A DNA stretch of 64,000 bases from Paguma larvata (lineage: Eukaryota; Chordata; Mammalia; Carnivora; Viverridae), in contig CM057828.1 of assembly GCA_030068075.1 (NCBI GenBank), forward strand, positions 110,094,699-110,158,698. The letters run 5' to 3'. Shown here piece after piece: positions 11,746-23,069 of the stretch (the first letter of the stretch is position 1; every line of letters starts with the position of its first letter). The notes below the pieces were generated by a model, which did no database searches, was not told the DNA's origin, and worked only from the letters and a program-made list of their open reading frames with translations. The position numbers and the translations under genes are program-made.

Positions 11746-12165
11746 CGCGCGCGTGCGTGTATGGTGGAATATTATTCAGCCATAAAAAAGAATAAACTCT
11801 TGCCATTTGCAACAACATGGATGGAACTAGAGAGTATGATGTGAAATAAGTCACAGAAGTACAAATACCATGCGATTTCACTCATATACGGAATTTAAGA
11901 AACAACACAAATGAAGAAAGGGAAAAAAGAGAGAGAGAGGAGACAAACCAAGAAATAGACTCTTAATTATAGAGAACAAATTGATGGTTACCAGAGGGGA
12001 GGGAGATGGGACAAGTAGTGATGGGATTAAGGAGTGCACTTGTCCTGATGAGCACCAAGTGATGTATGGAGTTGTTGAATCACTATATTGTACACCCAAA
12101 ACTAATAGAATACTAGGTTAACTATCTGGGAATTAAGAACTTAATAAAAAAAAATAAATGTAAAG
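11298..12165 (+). mobile_element. 5'-truncated L1, ORF2 C-terminal part and 3'UTR
   Basis: The segment matches the ORF2 end and 3'UTR of the larger L1 at 16272-23069: 'catcactcattatcagggaa', 'cactgttggtaggaatgcaa', 'tccattgatagatgaatgga', 'attgatggttaccagagg' and 'cactatattgtacaccc' occur in the same order. It ends in 'aataaaaaaaaataaatg'. Frameshifts break the frame, and a dinucleotide tract sits inside it. Confidence 0.9.
11711..11760. repeat. (GT)n(GC)n alternating purine-pyrimidine tract
   Basis: About 27 bases of GT repeat run directly into about 15 bases of GC repeat, followed by 'gtgcgtgt'. The 50-bp tract strictly alternates purine and pyrimidine. It lies where related L1 copies have 'gaagatgtgatgtatatata', so it grew inside the L1. 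Confidence 0.97.
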
Positions 12166-12225
12166 AAAGAAAAGAAGATGTTACGTAATTATATTCACAG
12201 ATGTTAAAAAAGACATTAGAAGAAT

Positions 12226-12476
12226 TCTATAGAAAAAAAGACACACAGAGGGAGGGAGATAAAACACAAGAGACTCTCAAAGACTAAGAACAAACTGAGG
12301 GTGAGGGGGGTAAGGGAGTGGGGAGAGGGGGTGACGGGCATTAAAGAAGGCACGTGTTGGGATGAACACTGGGTGTTATATGTAAACCAATTTGAAAATA
12401 AACTATTATAATAAAAAAAAGGAGCAGAAAAAAAAATAAATAAAATAAAATTTAAATTAAAAAAAAAAGAAAAGAA
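12226..12476 (+). mobile_element. L1 3'UTR fragment with A-rich tail
   Basis: 'cacaagagactctcaaagac', a G-rich tract, 'gatgaacactgggtgttata' and 'accaatttgaaaataaac' then an A-rich tail match the felid L1 3'UTR also found at 35860-36020. It is a separate, later insertion from the L1 just before it. Confidence 0.88.
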
Positions 12477-12539
12477 AATTATATTTTAAAAAGTCAATCA
12501 GTACAATATTGGTGTAAAAAAATTTTTTTAAAGAAGATG

Positions 12540-12900
12540 GTCCAAATATTACAAAGATATTCCTGAAGAACACAGTGTTTTTCCTCCTTATGTAATGACA
12601 ATATAAAACTGATATTAAACCAGTGTATGGTATAAGGATATAAAAGTTGGTCATTGGAAAGAATAAAGAATTCAGAAACAGATCCATCTACATATAGAAT
12701 TAGATTTATGACAGAACTGGTATTATGGATCACTGGGGAGAGATGGATAGAGTTTTCAGTATATGGTGCTGAGGCAAGAGATTCATCAGATGAAAGAGAA
12801 TTAATATTGGATTCCTATCTCACATCATATACAAGGTGGGAAACGGTTAAACTACACCTTTTAAATTAATTATAAATAAACTTACTATTAAAATTTGAAG
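12540..12900 (+). mobile_element. Old L1M ORF2 fragment
   Basis: 'ttcagaaacagatccatcta' and 'tttcagtatatggtgctgag', followed by 'cctatctcacatcatataca', match the late ORF2 region of old L1M. The 71-codon frame at 12654-12869 is a chance-open part of this relic. Confidence 0.7.
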
Positions 12901-14469
12901 TAGAACTCAGGAAAGAAGTTGAAGAAAAAAACCAAAACTACCAAAGAAATGAAAACATAATTGGAAGGAGTGCAAGAAAAAAAGAGGTGGTACAGGAAAA
13001 TAGGTCACAGAGATTAGAAATGAGAGAAGTGAGCCAAGTCAAATACTCATTCAAAAAAATGACATAACACCTTTAGTTTTAAAATATTCGTATTTACAAT
13101 ATGCTAGAACTGCATCATTTATTTTCTCATCCTGCTGAGTTATGTGCCAGAAATCATGAAGTGATCTATAAGTTATTGTAATGATCTATCTACTGGTAAC
13201 TCAATTGCTCAATCACTGGAGACAGCAGAGAATGGAAACCACCTGACTTGTAGAGGGATTTATTATCACTTTGTCAGTTTGGGGAAGTTTATCAAAAAAA
13301 GCTTAACTAAGACTTATCAAATGACTATTAAAACCTATTACTCTTTCACTTAGAGACACCTTGTTCCACCCAAAATCGTTAGAAAGGGTTGTTTAGAAAC
13401 ATTATTAATTTTAATACATATTCTCCAATATACAGGGAGATTTTAGGGAAATTTTTTATCTTAACATATGTCTGAAATGTGTTTTTTTTATCGAAACCTT
13501 GCAGCTATAAGTGTAGATCACTCAATCTAAGGAAAATGGTTGTCATTTCATCTAATTGACAAAGCTAGTCTTCAGTTTCGAGTTATCTTTCAAATCAGAC
13601 TTCCTCTGTGGGTAAAAGTCCAACTTGACTCTTCAGCTCAAATAAATATGTTAATGCATGTCACCATGACAACGATCACACAGTTGAATTCTAATTCTAA
13701 TATAGATAAATAGATAAGGCACAGACCTTTACTATGCGTTGCCTGGATACAGTAAGATACTGCTGCCTTCAATATTTCTTTGCTTTGTGTTTGCTGAAGT
13801 CTTCCAAAGTTGAGATGACTCTTTTACAATAATAAGGGTACGGAAGATGTAAGGTCCTTAAGTGAAAACGCCCTCACTACTTCTTCATTCTACTATATAT
13901 CTTAGGCCCACATACTCCATTTCTTAATAAGACATATATGTTATTTGCATATATACATGATGAGGGAAGAACATATCTTTACTGTACTGCCTTGATTAAA
14001 GGGAGGATTTATATGTGTGACATTCTGGAGTGTTTTTATATTCCAGCAAAATGCACTAGATAGGATTAGTGAATAGTATGCATTTCTCTTGTAAAGTGGG
14101 AGAACTGACTGTGAAGGAGGGGAAGAGGAAATGAAAGGAGACTGGCTCGAAGCTGCAGGTACACTTCCAGAAAGATCAGTAGTAGAAAAGATGGAAGTTG
14201 GAGATCTGGAATTTGATTGCCTTAACACTATCTGTGTGCACATACCTCTTGGAAAGTCTTCATGTACCCCAGTGGAGCTCAGTTTGTCAACTACTGTTAG
14301 AGAAGACAGGCAGAGAAGATCCATTCTATATAATTGTAGACACAATACCCAAGCTAATGAAGCAAAACATATTATGCTTAATGCATAGAGCTTAAGCTTT
14401 TCTGAAATAAAAGATAACTAGAATCTGAAGATTGAAAGGGAGTACTGTGAGACTGGGCCTTTTTAGTAA
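12901..14469. other. Unassigned non-coding sequence
   Basis: About 1.6 kb upstream of the DDX10 retrocopy. Frames of 134 codons (minus, 13941-14345) and 85 codons (plus, 14131-14388) overlap on opposite strands. Neither has a recognised motif, and I see no DDX10 homology clearly before about 14470. Confidence 0.45.
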
Positions 14470-16271
14470 AGTTGCTGGACTTCAGAAGTCAAGAAAGATT
14501 TTGGAGGGGGGAGCCAGGCAAATAGGTCAAGTTGTAAGGCAGGAAATTATGTTGGCTTCAGATTTCATTCAGTGCAAAATTTCATACAGTGGAGTATACT
14601 TAAAAGATTTTCAAGAAAAGGATAGGTAAGAAAGAACTTATCTATTTCTCAGGCCTTTGGGTTTTCCAAGAAATAGGAAAGAATCATGATTTTTCAGTAG
14701 TCTCATCATTGATGGAAAGGATATGAGACAAGATGTTTGAGAAAATCAATCACATAAATATACTTGTTTTGCTACTGGTTTGACTTCTTAAACATAAGGA
14801 TGAAGCCATAAGTTTTCATGATACCAGTCTTCAAAAGTTAGTTCACGATATCTTAGGCGTCAACTTTGCTTATACTATACTTTGAATGGTGTTATCAAAA
14901 ATCTTCCCCAGAAATATTTACTTTTCTTTTTTCTAGGCAAAATAAATCAAATCTGTAAAAGTCCTTGTATCCTTAAGTTAGGAAAAGTCTGAATATGTTG
15001 GGTTGGTGAGGAAATAAAAAATATACCACCCCTGTCAGTTTGGAACAAAACTACATAGTTTGTGAGCTGTGGTAAAAAATAAGTATCTTACATTCCTTTT
15101 TGAAAAGTCATCTGAAGAAGTACAATATATATGTATTTTTCAGTTGTAAGGAGGTTTAGTGTCTAAACCAAGTTTCCTACTACCTATATACTCTGGTATT
15201 TCTATTCATGATTGCTGTGGTTGATAGCAACAGATGACAAAAAAAAATGGAAGTCTGCAATAAGTTTATCTGCAAGAGAGCTAATAGTGCTCTTTGCTCC
15301 TGATCCTGCAGCCAGGGTGTTGGACATTCAGGCTGTGAATTGGGTTCTTCAGTTTGATTGCCCAGAGGGTGGCAACTCATTTCACAGAGCAGATAAACCT
15401 GCCAAGTAGATGTTGAAGGTTTTTTCATTTTACTTCTCTCAGAAGTAAAAAGGATGGTATAGCAACTTCTTGAGAATAAAGTGCCTATGGAGGAAATAAA
15501 AATCAATCCAGAAAAACTTATAGATACCTAGAAGAAAAAAAAAAAAAGAACTGGAGTCAGTTTTAGCCTAAAATCATCAATTAGAAGAAAGAGCTCAAAG
15601 ATACTTTGTTTTCTACCTCATTCATATATAATGAATGATGAAGAATCATTTGATTTGAATAAATTATCTTTACTCAAATGTGCTATGTCTTTTGGACTTG
15701 CCGTGACACCATGAATAAGATTTCTTCAGAAAATGTAGAAAAAACTGACCAAAGAATTGCTAATGAATTAGGGCTCTGTCTCTCACCAATGATTTGGTAG
15801 AATTTAGAGCTTATTTCAGTGAGAAAAATGTCCATTTTTCAGTAAGGCAGAAAAAAGACGAAGCAAAAGAAGGGTACAGCTGGCCAGTGGTATTAATAAT
15901 GATGAAAGGGAAGAGGAGGAGAAAGAGTGAAACAGATGAAGGGGAAATTGGAAGAAAAAAGTGGTAAAAACAAAAGGCCTCAAACTCAGTCTGCTCCTAA
16001 TACTGATGAGGCACAGACAATCAAATCACAGAAACCAAGTAATGACACATTTTAAGTGAATAAGAAAACAATGTTTATTGGTGAAGGGGTTGGTTCACCA
16101 GTGACCACCAATGTAGAAGTGGATAGTGAAAGATACCAAGGAAGAGGATCATACCAACGCCAACCTTAACAAAGCAAAAGAAAGGCTTCGGTTGAGGATA
16201 GATTTGACTAAGAAGAGTATATGAAGAAAGTTAAGGCAAAGCATATGGAGAAAAGACTTTTAAAAAGAGAA
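14470..16271 (+). pseudogene. DDX10P: DDX10 processed pseudogene, first part (5'-truncated, split by L1)
   Basis: Conceptual translation with frameshifts follows DDX10, a nucleolar DEAD-box RNA helicase of about 875 residues involved in ribosome biogenesis. It runs from roughly the Walker A region to the lysine-rich C-terminal region, with no introns. Seen directly: 'INILV' and 'DEAISFH' near 14760, 'QQLL..NKVPMEEIKINPEK' near 15460, 'VNWVLQFDCPE' near 15330, 'FRAYFSEK' near 15805, and 'NLNKAKERL' near 16165. Helicase motif VI HRxGRxxR reads HRADKPAK, motif V reads APDPAARVLD, and the DEAD box is gone. Stops and frameshifts are frequent, including an A-run near 15535. Intron loss and 5' truncation fit L1-mediated retroposition. 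The lineage-specific symbol is my label, not a database name. Confidence 0.92.
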
Positions 16272-16494
16272 GCCAAGAAGATGGCAGAGAAGAAGGACTC
16301 CGAACTCACCCTGTCCCACATTTACAACTAGATGTATCCACATTCAAGGCAGTAAACCGGAGAGCGATCTGAAGACTGGTGGAACTGTGGGCGCAGATGG
16401 GGCAGAGAAACGGGCCCTCGCAGCAGAGACACGGGAGTACTAATCCTCATAGCATGTGGCTATAAAAGCCAGAGAGGCTGAACTGCAGGAGTTC

Positions 16495-16714
16495 AGGGCG
16501 CCTGGGTGGCTCAGTTGGTTAAGCGGCCGACTTCGGCTCAGGTCATGATCTCACGGTCTGTGAGTTCGAGCCCTGCGTTGGGCTCTGTGCTGATGGCTCA
16601 GAGCCTGGAGCCTGCTTCAGATTCTGTGTCTGCCTCTCTCTCTGCCCTTCCCCTGCTCATACTCTGTCTCTACATCTCTCAAAAATAAATCAACATTAAA
16701 AAAATTAAATAAAA
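16495..16714 (+). mobile_element. Felid SINE inside the L1 5'UTR
   Basis: A well-preserved felid SINE with tRNA-like A box ('tggctcagttgg') and B box ('gagttcgagccc'), 'gctcagagcctggagcctg', a CT-rich stretch and an A-rich tail. It is flanked by a perfect 16-bp duplication, 'tgaactgcaggagttc', at 16479-16494 and 16715-16730. It is therefore a younger insertion than the L1. Confidence 0.98.
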
Positions 16715-17475
16715 TGAACTGCAGGAGTTCGTAAAGCCAGGAGGACTTGAAACCTGGAGCTTCAATAGTCAGTGGACTCAGTAGTGGATGACTAACATCG
16801 TGAGTGGTAGCTGGGTCTCCACCCTTAAAGAGACAGCAGCCTGCACAGAGAGGCAACATAAAAACAGTTAACACAAAGCCAGGGGCAAAGAGGAAACGGA
16901 TCTGTTTATACTGATTTCAGACCATGTTGGGAGACATCTTTGAAAACGAGGGAGCTGGCAGGCACCATTTTCCTCCCTGCGTAAACACAGCCATATATGG
17001 GAGGCTGTGCTGCACAGACACCAGGTACCTAACCTGCTAGCAGTGGGCCACACCCATGAGTTCTCCTGAAGACTCACCCGCTCCAAGCCTGCCGCCTGGG
17101 CCCTGGGCTCAGGGCAAATTTTGTTTAAGCCCTATGAGTACCCTGCCCATCCGCTGGGTGCACAGCTGCCAGTGCGTATTGTACCCAGCCACTGCACCAT
17201 GCCTAGCCTCGTGCCCCCAGCTGCCCTGTTGCACAGACCCCAGCTGCTATAGCACTTTAGGGGATTCAGTGTAAGTTTTGCTAACACCACTGCTCCACTC
17301 CCAAGTTCCCCGGCAGGCAAAACCCCTCAGAAGTGGCCTGCCTGGGTCCTACTAACACCACAGAGAGCAAACACAGCCACAACTGGTAGAGAGTCAGTGC
17401 AAATGAGTGCACTGAAAGGAAAAGTGACTCAGACACAACAGGGTGTGAAAAACACACATAGGATACTCTCCTAAA

Positions 17476-18480
17476 ATGCCAGGTTCTGGTGAACAGGGGG
17501 CGCTGCACCACAGGGCACTCCAGGACCTCTTCTTCATAAAGTCACTACTTTCAAGAGTAGAAGACATAGCTGACTTTCTTAACAGAGAGGCAGACAAAAT
17601 GAGGAGGCAGAGAAAATTATCCCAAATGAAAGAACAGGACAAGGCCGTGACCAGAGATCTAAGCAAAACAGATATAAGTAACATGCCTGACAGAATTTAA
17701 AGCAGTGATCATAAAAATAGCCACTGGACTTGAAAACAGAGTGGAAGATGGGAGTGAGACCCTTAACACAGAGATAAGGAGTAGCATAGCAGAGATAAAG
17801 AGCTCAATAAACAAAATGAGAAACACGCTGAATGGAATGAACAGCAGGATGAAAGAAGCAGAGGAATGAATTAGTGACCTAGAAGACAGGGTAATGGAAA
17901 GTAATCCAGGATGAACAAAAGAGAGAAAAAAGTATTACGCAAAATGAGAATGGACTTAGGGAACTTAGCGACTCCATCAAACATAATAACATTTGTATTA
18001 TAGGAGTCCCAGAAGAAAAAGATAGACAAAAGGAGGCAGAAAATTTATTTGAAGAAATAATAGCTCAAAATTTCCCTAATCTTGGGAAAGAAACAGATAT
18101 CCAGATCCAGGAGGCACAGAGAACACCCATCAAAACTAACAAAGGCAGACCCACATCAAAACATAGTGTCATTGAATTGTCAAAATACAATGATACATAA
18201 AAAAATTAAAATCAGCAAGACAAAAGAAGTCAGTAACTGGCAAGGGAGAAAGCATAAGGCTAGCAGGAGAGTTTTCAACAGAAACTTGGCAAGTCAGAGG
18301 GAATGACACGATCTATTCGAAGTGCTGAATGGGGGAAATCTGCGGGCAAGAATACTCTATCCAGCAAGGCTATCTTTCAGAATAGAAGGAGAGGTGAAAA
18401 GTTTCCCAGACAAACAAAAACTAAAGGAGTTTGTGGCCCGTAAACCAACCCTGCAAGAAATATTAAAGAGGACTCTTTGA
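17476..18480 (+). pseudogene. L1 ORF1 remnant
   Basis: Frames with 'SRVEDIADFLNREADKMRRQ' near 17550, 'GVPEEKDRQKEAENLFEEII' near 18005 and 'FPNLGKETDIQIQEAQRTP' near 18075 correspond to the coiled-coil and RNA-binding domains of L1 ORF1 protein. Stops interrupt it, for example before 17700 and near 17868 ('gaggaatgaattag'), so no complete chaperone protein can be made. Confidence 0.88.
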
Positions 18481-18879
18481 GTGGAAAGGAAAGGTTAAAA
18501 GTGATAATATAAAGGTGAGAAATACAAAAGCAGTAAAAACGAATATTTCTGTAAAAAAATGAACCAAGGAACTCATACAGAAAAAAGGATATAAAGTATA
18601 ATATCATATACCTAAAACATGAGGAAGGGAGGAGAAAAGTACAGGTTCAAACTTAAACAATCATCAACTTACTATAGACTGCTATGTATGGAAGAAAGAG
18701 GTTATGTACGAACCTGACTGTAATCATATATCAAAAATCACTAATGAATATACAAGGAATAAAAAAAGAAATCCAAATATATCACTAAATAAAATCAGCA
18801 AAACATGAGAGACATGAAAATATCAGAGAAAATCTTCAGAAACAACCATAAAACAAGTAATAAAATGGCAATAAATACA

Positions 18880-21800
18880 TACCAATAGTAATTACTCCGA
18901 ATAGAAATGGACTAAACACTCCAGTCAAAAGACATAGGGTGGCAGAATGAATTAGAAAAAAAATCTCATGTATATGTTGCTTACACTTAAAGACACCTAC
19001 AGATTGAAAGTGGGGGATTCAAGAAACATGTCATTCAAGTGGATGTTAAATGAAAACTGGAGTAGTAATACTTATATGAGACAACATAGATTTTAAAAGT
19101 AAGACTGTAACAAGAGAGAAGGACACTATATAATAATAAAGGACAATCCAACAGAAGATATAACAATTGCAAATATTTGTGCACCCAACATAGAAGCACA
19201 CAAATACATAAAAAACTTGATCACAAACGTAAATGAATGAATTAATAATTCAGTAATAGTAGGGGACTTTAACACCCCACTTACATCAATGGACAGATCA
19301 TCAAAACAGAAAATCAACAAGAAAACAATGGCTCTGAGTGACACACTGGAACAGATGGATTAACAGATATATTCAGAACACTCCACCCTAAAACAGCAGA
19401 CATAGTCTTTCAAGTGAAAATAGAACATTCTCCAGATTAGATCACATGTTAGCCCACAAAACAAGCCTAAACAAATTCAAGAAGATTGAAGCCATACTAT
19501 GCACCTTTTCTGACCACAGTGTTATGAAACTTGAAGTCAACCCCAAGAAAAAAAAATCTGGAAAGACCACAGATATATGAGAGTTTAAATAACATGCTAC
19601 TAATCGATGCATGGGTCAACCAGGAGATAAAAGAAGACATTAAAAGTATGTGGAAACAAATGAAAATGAACACATAATGTTCTAAAACTTTTAGGTTGCA
19701 GCAAAAGCACTTCAAGAGAAAATTTTATACCAATACAGTCCTACCTCAAGAAACAAGAAAAATCTCAAACAACCTAACTTTACACCTATAGGAGTAAACC
19801 AGCAGAAGGAAGGAAATAATAAAGATTAGAGCAGAAATAAATGATATTAGAAACTAAGAAAAAGAAAAACAACCAGTAGAATGGATCTAGAAATGAACTG
19901 GTTCCTTAAAAAAAGTCAATAAAATAGATAAATCTCTAACCAGTCTTACCAAGAACAAAAGAGAAAGGACTCAAATAAATAAAAACGCAAATGAGAGAGG
20001 AGAAATGTGCACCACCACAGAAATACAAATACATATAAGAGAGAATTATGAAAATCTATATGCCAAAAAATTAGAAAACCTAGAAGAAATGGATAAATTT
20101 CTAGAAACATATAAACTACTAAGACTGAACCAGGAAGAAATTGAAAGTTTGAACAGATCGATAATCACCAAAGAAATGGAATCAGTAATCAAAGAACTCC
20201 CAACAGACAAAAATCCAGGACCAGATGGCTTCACAGGTGAATTCTACTAAACATTTAAAGAACAGTTAATACCTAATTCTTCTCAAACTATTCCAAAAAG
20301 TAGAAAAGGAAGGAAAATTTCCACATTCATTCTATGAGGCTGGCATTATCCTGATACCAAAACTGGATAAAGACACCACTTAAAAAGAGAACTACAGGCC
20401 AATATCCTTGATGAACATGATGCAAAAACCCTCAGTAAAATACTAGCAAACTGAATCCAAAACTACACTTAAAAAAAAACTATTTACCACAATCAAATGG
20501 AATTTATTTCTGGGTTGTAAGGACGGTTCGATATTCACAAATCAATCAGTGAGATACACCACATCAATAAAAATAAGGATTAAAAAAATATCATTTCAGT
20601 AGATGTAGAAAAAGCATTTGACAAAGTACAACATCCATTCATGATAAAAGCTGTCAACAAAGTAGGCTTAGAAGGAACATATTTCAGCATTATAAAGGCC
20701 ATATGTAAAAAAACCCATAGCTAACATCATCCTCAATAGGAAAAAACAGAGCTTTTTTCCAAGATCAGGAAAAAGATAAGGATGACCACTCTTACCACTT
20801 TTATTCAATGTAGTACTGGAAGTCCCAGTCACAGCAAGCAGAGCAAAAAGAAATAAAAAGCATCCAAATTGGTAAGGAAGAAGTAAAACTTTCACTGTTT
20901 GCAGGTGACATGATAGTAAATATATAGAAACCTTAAAAGACTCCACCAAGAAACTGCTAGAACTGATACACAAATTCAGTAAAATTGCAGGATACAAAAT
21001 CAGCTACAGAAATCTTTTGCCTTTCTGTACACTAATAATAAAGCAGCAGAAAGAGAAATTATGAAAACAATCCTATTTGTAGTTGCACCCAAAATAATAA
21101 GATACCTAGAGATAAATCTAACCAAAAAGGTGAAGGACCTGTACTTTGAAAACAACAAAACACTGATGAAGGAAATCGAAGATGAAACAAAGAAATGGAA
21201 AGACATTCCATGCTCATGAATTGAAAGAACAAATATTGTTTAAATGTATATACTACCCAAAGAAATCTATACCTTTAATACAACCCCTATCAAAATACCA
21301 TCAGTGTTTTTCACAAAATTAGAACAAACAATACTAACGTTTGTATGGAACCACAGGAGATCCTGAATACCTAAAGCAATCTTGAGAAAGAAAAGCAAAG
21401 CTGGAGGCATCGTAATTCCAGACTTCAAGTGATACTAACAAGTCTTAGTAATCAAAATAGTATGATCCTGAGCTGTAAACACATAGCTCAATAGAACAGA
21501 ATAGAAAACCCAGAAATAAATCCACAGCTATATAGTAATTAATCTTCAACAAAGCAGGAAAAAATATCCAGTGGGAAAAAGGACAGTCTCTTTAACAAAT
21601 GGTGTCAGGAAACCTGGACCACTTTCTTATGCCATGCACAAAAATAAATACAAAATGGATTGAAAATGTAAATGTGAGACCTGAAACCATGAAAATCCTG
21701 GAAGAGAACAGGCAGTAACTTCTTTGACATTGGCTGAAACAGTTTTTTTCCAGATATGTCTCCTGAGACAAGGGAAACAAAAGCAAAAATAACTATTGGG

Positions 21801-22600
21801 ACACACCAAAATAAAAAGTTTCCACATAGTGAAGAAAACAGTCAACAAAAGTATAGGCAACCTATAGAATGGGAGAAGGTACTTACATATGACATATCCG
21901 ATAAAGGTTTGGTATCCAAAATATAATAAAGAACTGATATAGCTCAACACCCCACTACCAAATAATGCAATTTAAAAAATAGGCAGAAGACATGAACTGA
22001 GTTCTCCAGAACAGACATTTAGATACTCCACAAAGACATGAAAAGATATTCATCATTACTCATCATCAGGGAAATTCAGATCAAAACTACAATAACATAT
22101 CTCCTCCTGTCAGAATGGCTAAAATCAACAACACAAGAAACAACAGTTGTTGGCAAGGATGTGTAGAAAAAGGAACCCTTGTGCACTGTTGGTGGGAATG
22201 CAAACTGGGGGCAGCCACTCTGGCAAATAGTATGGAGGTTCCTCAGAAAGTTAAAAATAGAACTACCCTATGATCCAGTAATTGCACTAGTATGTATTTA
22301 TTCAAGAATACAAAAACACTAATTCTAAAGGGTACATGCACCTGTATGTTTAACAGCATTATTTACAAGAGCCAAATTATGAAAGTAGCCCACGTGTCCA
22401 TTGATAGATGAATGGATAAAGAAGATGTGATGTATATATACAATGGAATATTATTCAGCCACAAAAAGGAATGAAATCTTGCCATTTGCTACAACAGGTA
22501 TGGAGCTAGAGGGTGTAATGCTAAGTGAAATAAGTCAGAGAAAGATAAATACCATATGATTCAGTCATATGTGGAATTTTAGAAACAAAACAAATCAATT
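18880..22600 (+). pseudogene. L1 ORF2 remnant (endonuclease and reverse transcriptase)
   Basis: The endonuclease part starts near 'VITPNRNGLNTPVK' (18890). The reverse-transcriptase region has '[17 protein letters not shown]' (20200-20250), 'EKAFDKVQ' (about 20610) and the catalytic box at 20898-20909, which reads FAGD instead of the usual FADD. The C-terminal part includes 'ELPYDP'-type sequence (22260). Stops are frequent throughout. The protein would have both nicked target DNA and copied L1 RNA, but this copy is dead. Confidence 0.9.
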
Positions 22601-22630
22601 AAAGAAAAAAGAGAGAAACCAAAGAAACAA

Positions 22631-22867
22631 CGTTTTTTTAAATTTTCAATTTAGAAAGCGTGAGTGTGGGAGAGGGGCAGAGGGTTTTAGAGAGGGAGTG
22701 TGAGGCTGGGAGATGGGCGGAGAGAGAGAGAGAGAGAAAGAGAATCTTTAGCAGGTTCCACGCTGAGCGTGGAGCCTGATGCAGGGGCTCAATCCCAGGA
22801 CCCTGGGATCATGACCCAAGCCAAAACCAAGTCAGATGCTCAACCACCTGAGCCACCCAGGCACCCC
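22631..22867 (-). mobile_element. Carnivore SINE, antisense, in the L1 3'UTR
   Basis: The reverse complement reads head ('gggtgcctgggtggctcag'), body and a CT-rich stretch (seen here as 'gagagagagagagagaaag'), then a T-rich start on the plus strand. It interrupts L1 3'UTR sequence ('gagaaaccaaagaaac' before, 'aaactcttaattatagagag' after). It is the only minus-strand SINE of this family in the window. Its body ('gggatcatgac', 'gctgagcgtggagcctg') is of an older subfamily than the copy at 16495. Confidence 0.93.
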
Positions 22868-23069
22868 AAAATAAACTCTTAATTATAGAGAGCAAACTGA
22901 TGGTTACTAGAGGGGAGGTGGGTAGGAGATGGGTTAAGTAGCTCATGGGGATTAATGAGTGCAGTTGTCATGGAGAGCACCAGGTGTTGTATGGAATTGT
23001 TGAATCACCGTATGGTATATCTGAAACTAATATAACATTATGTTAACTGACTGAATTTAAAATAAAAAC

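Larger units (their letters stand above)
16272..23069 (+). mobile_element. Near-full-length degraded L1 inserted in the DDX10 pseudogene
   Basis: The 5' end begins within 'agccaagaagatggcagag', the usual L1 5'UTR start. A roughly 1.2-kb 5'UTR follows (with a SINE at 16495-16714), then an ORF1 remnant (about 17476-18480), an ORF2 remnant (about 18880-22600), and a 3'UTR (interrupted by a minus-strand SINE at 22631-22867) ending in 'aaaataaaaactg'. Without the SINEs it is about 6.3 kb, close to full L1 length. Both coding regions have many stops, so it cannot move. It splits DDX10 sequence at a codon-level continuous point: 'KRLLKREAKK' before it, and a 'GKARG'-like region leading into 'EEEFDPFTL' after it. 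Clear target-site duplications are not visible because both junctions are A/G-rich. Confidence 0.93.

Noticed and set aside
13941..14345. 134-codon minus-strand frame, the longest in the window
   Set aside because: It overlaps plus-strand frames, has no motif or domain that I recognise, and no splice or promoter context.
15212..15409. 65-codon frame with helicase-like sequence taken as a small gene
   Set aside because: It is one open stretch of the frameshifted DDX10 pseudogene.
16506..16688. 60-codon open frame beginning MAQLVKRPTSAQV, with near copies at 1374, 29884 and 47989
   Set aside because: It is the translated head and body of the SINE. The similarity between frames reflects the repeat family, not a protein family.
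20005..20250. 81-codon frame with a reverse-transcriptase motif
   Set aside because: It is a chance-open piece of the dead L1 ORF2, not a separate gene.
16272..23069. Active full-length L1
   Set aside because: Both coding regions carry many stops and the reverse-transcriptase box is altered.
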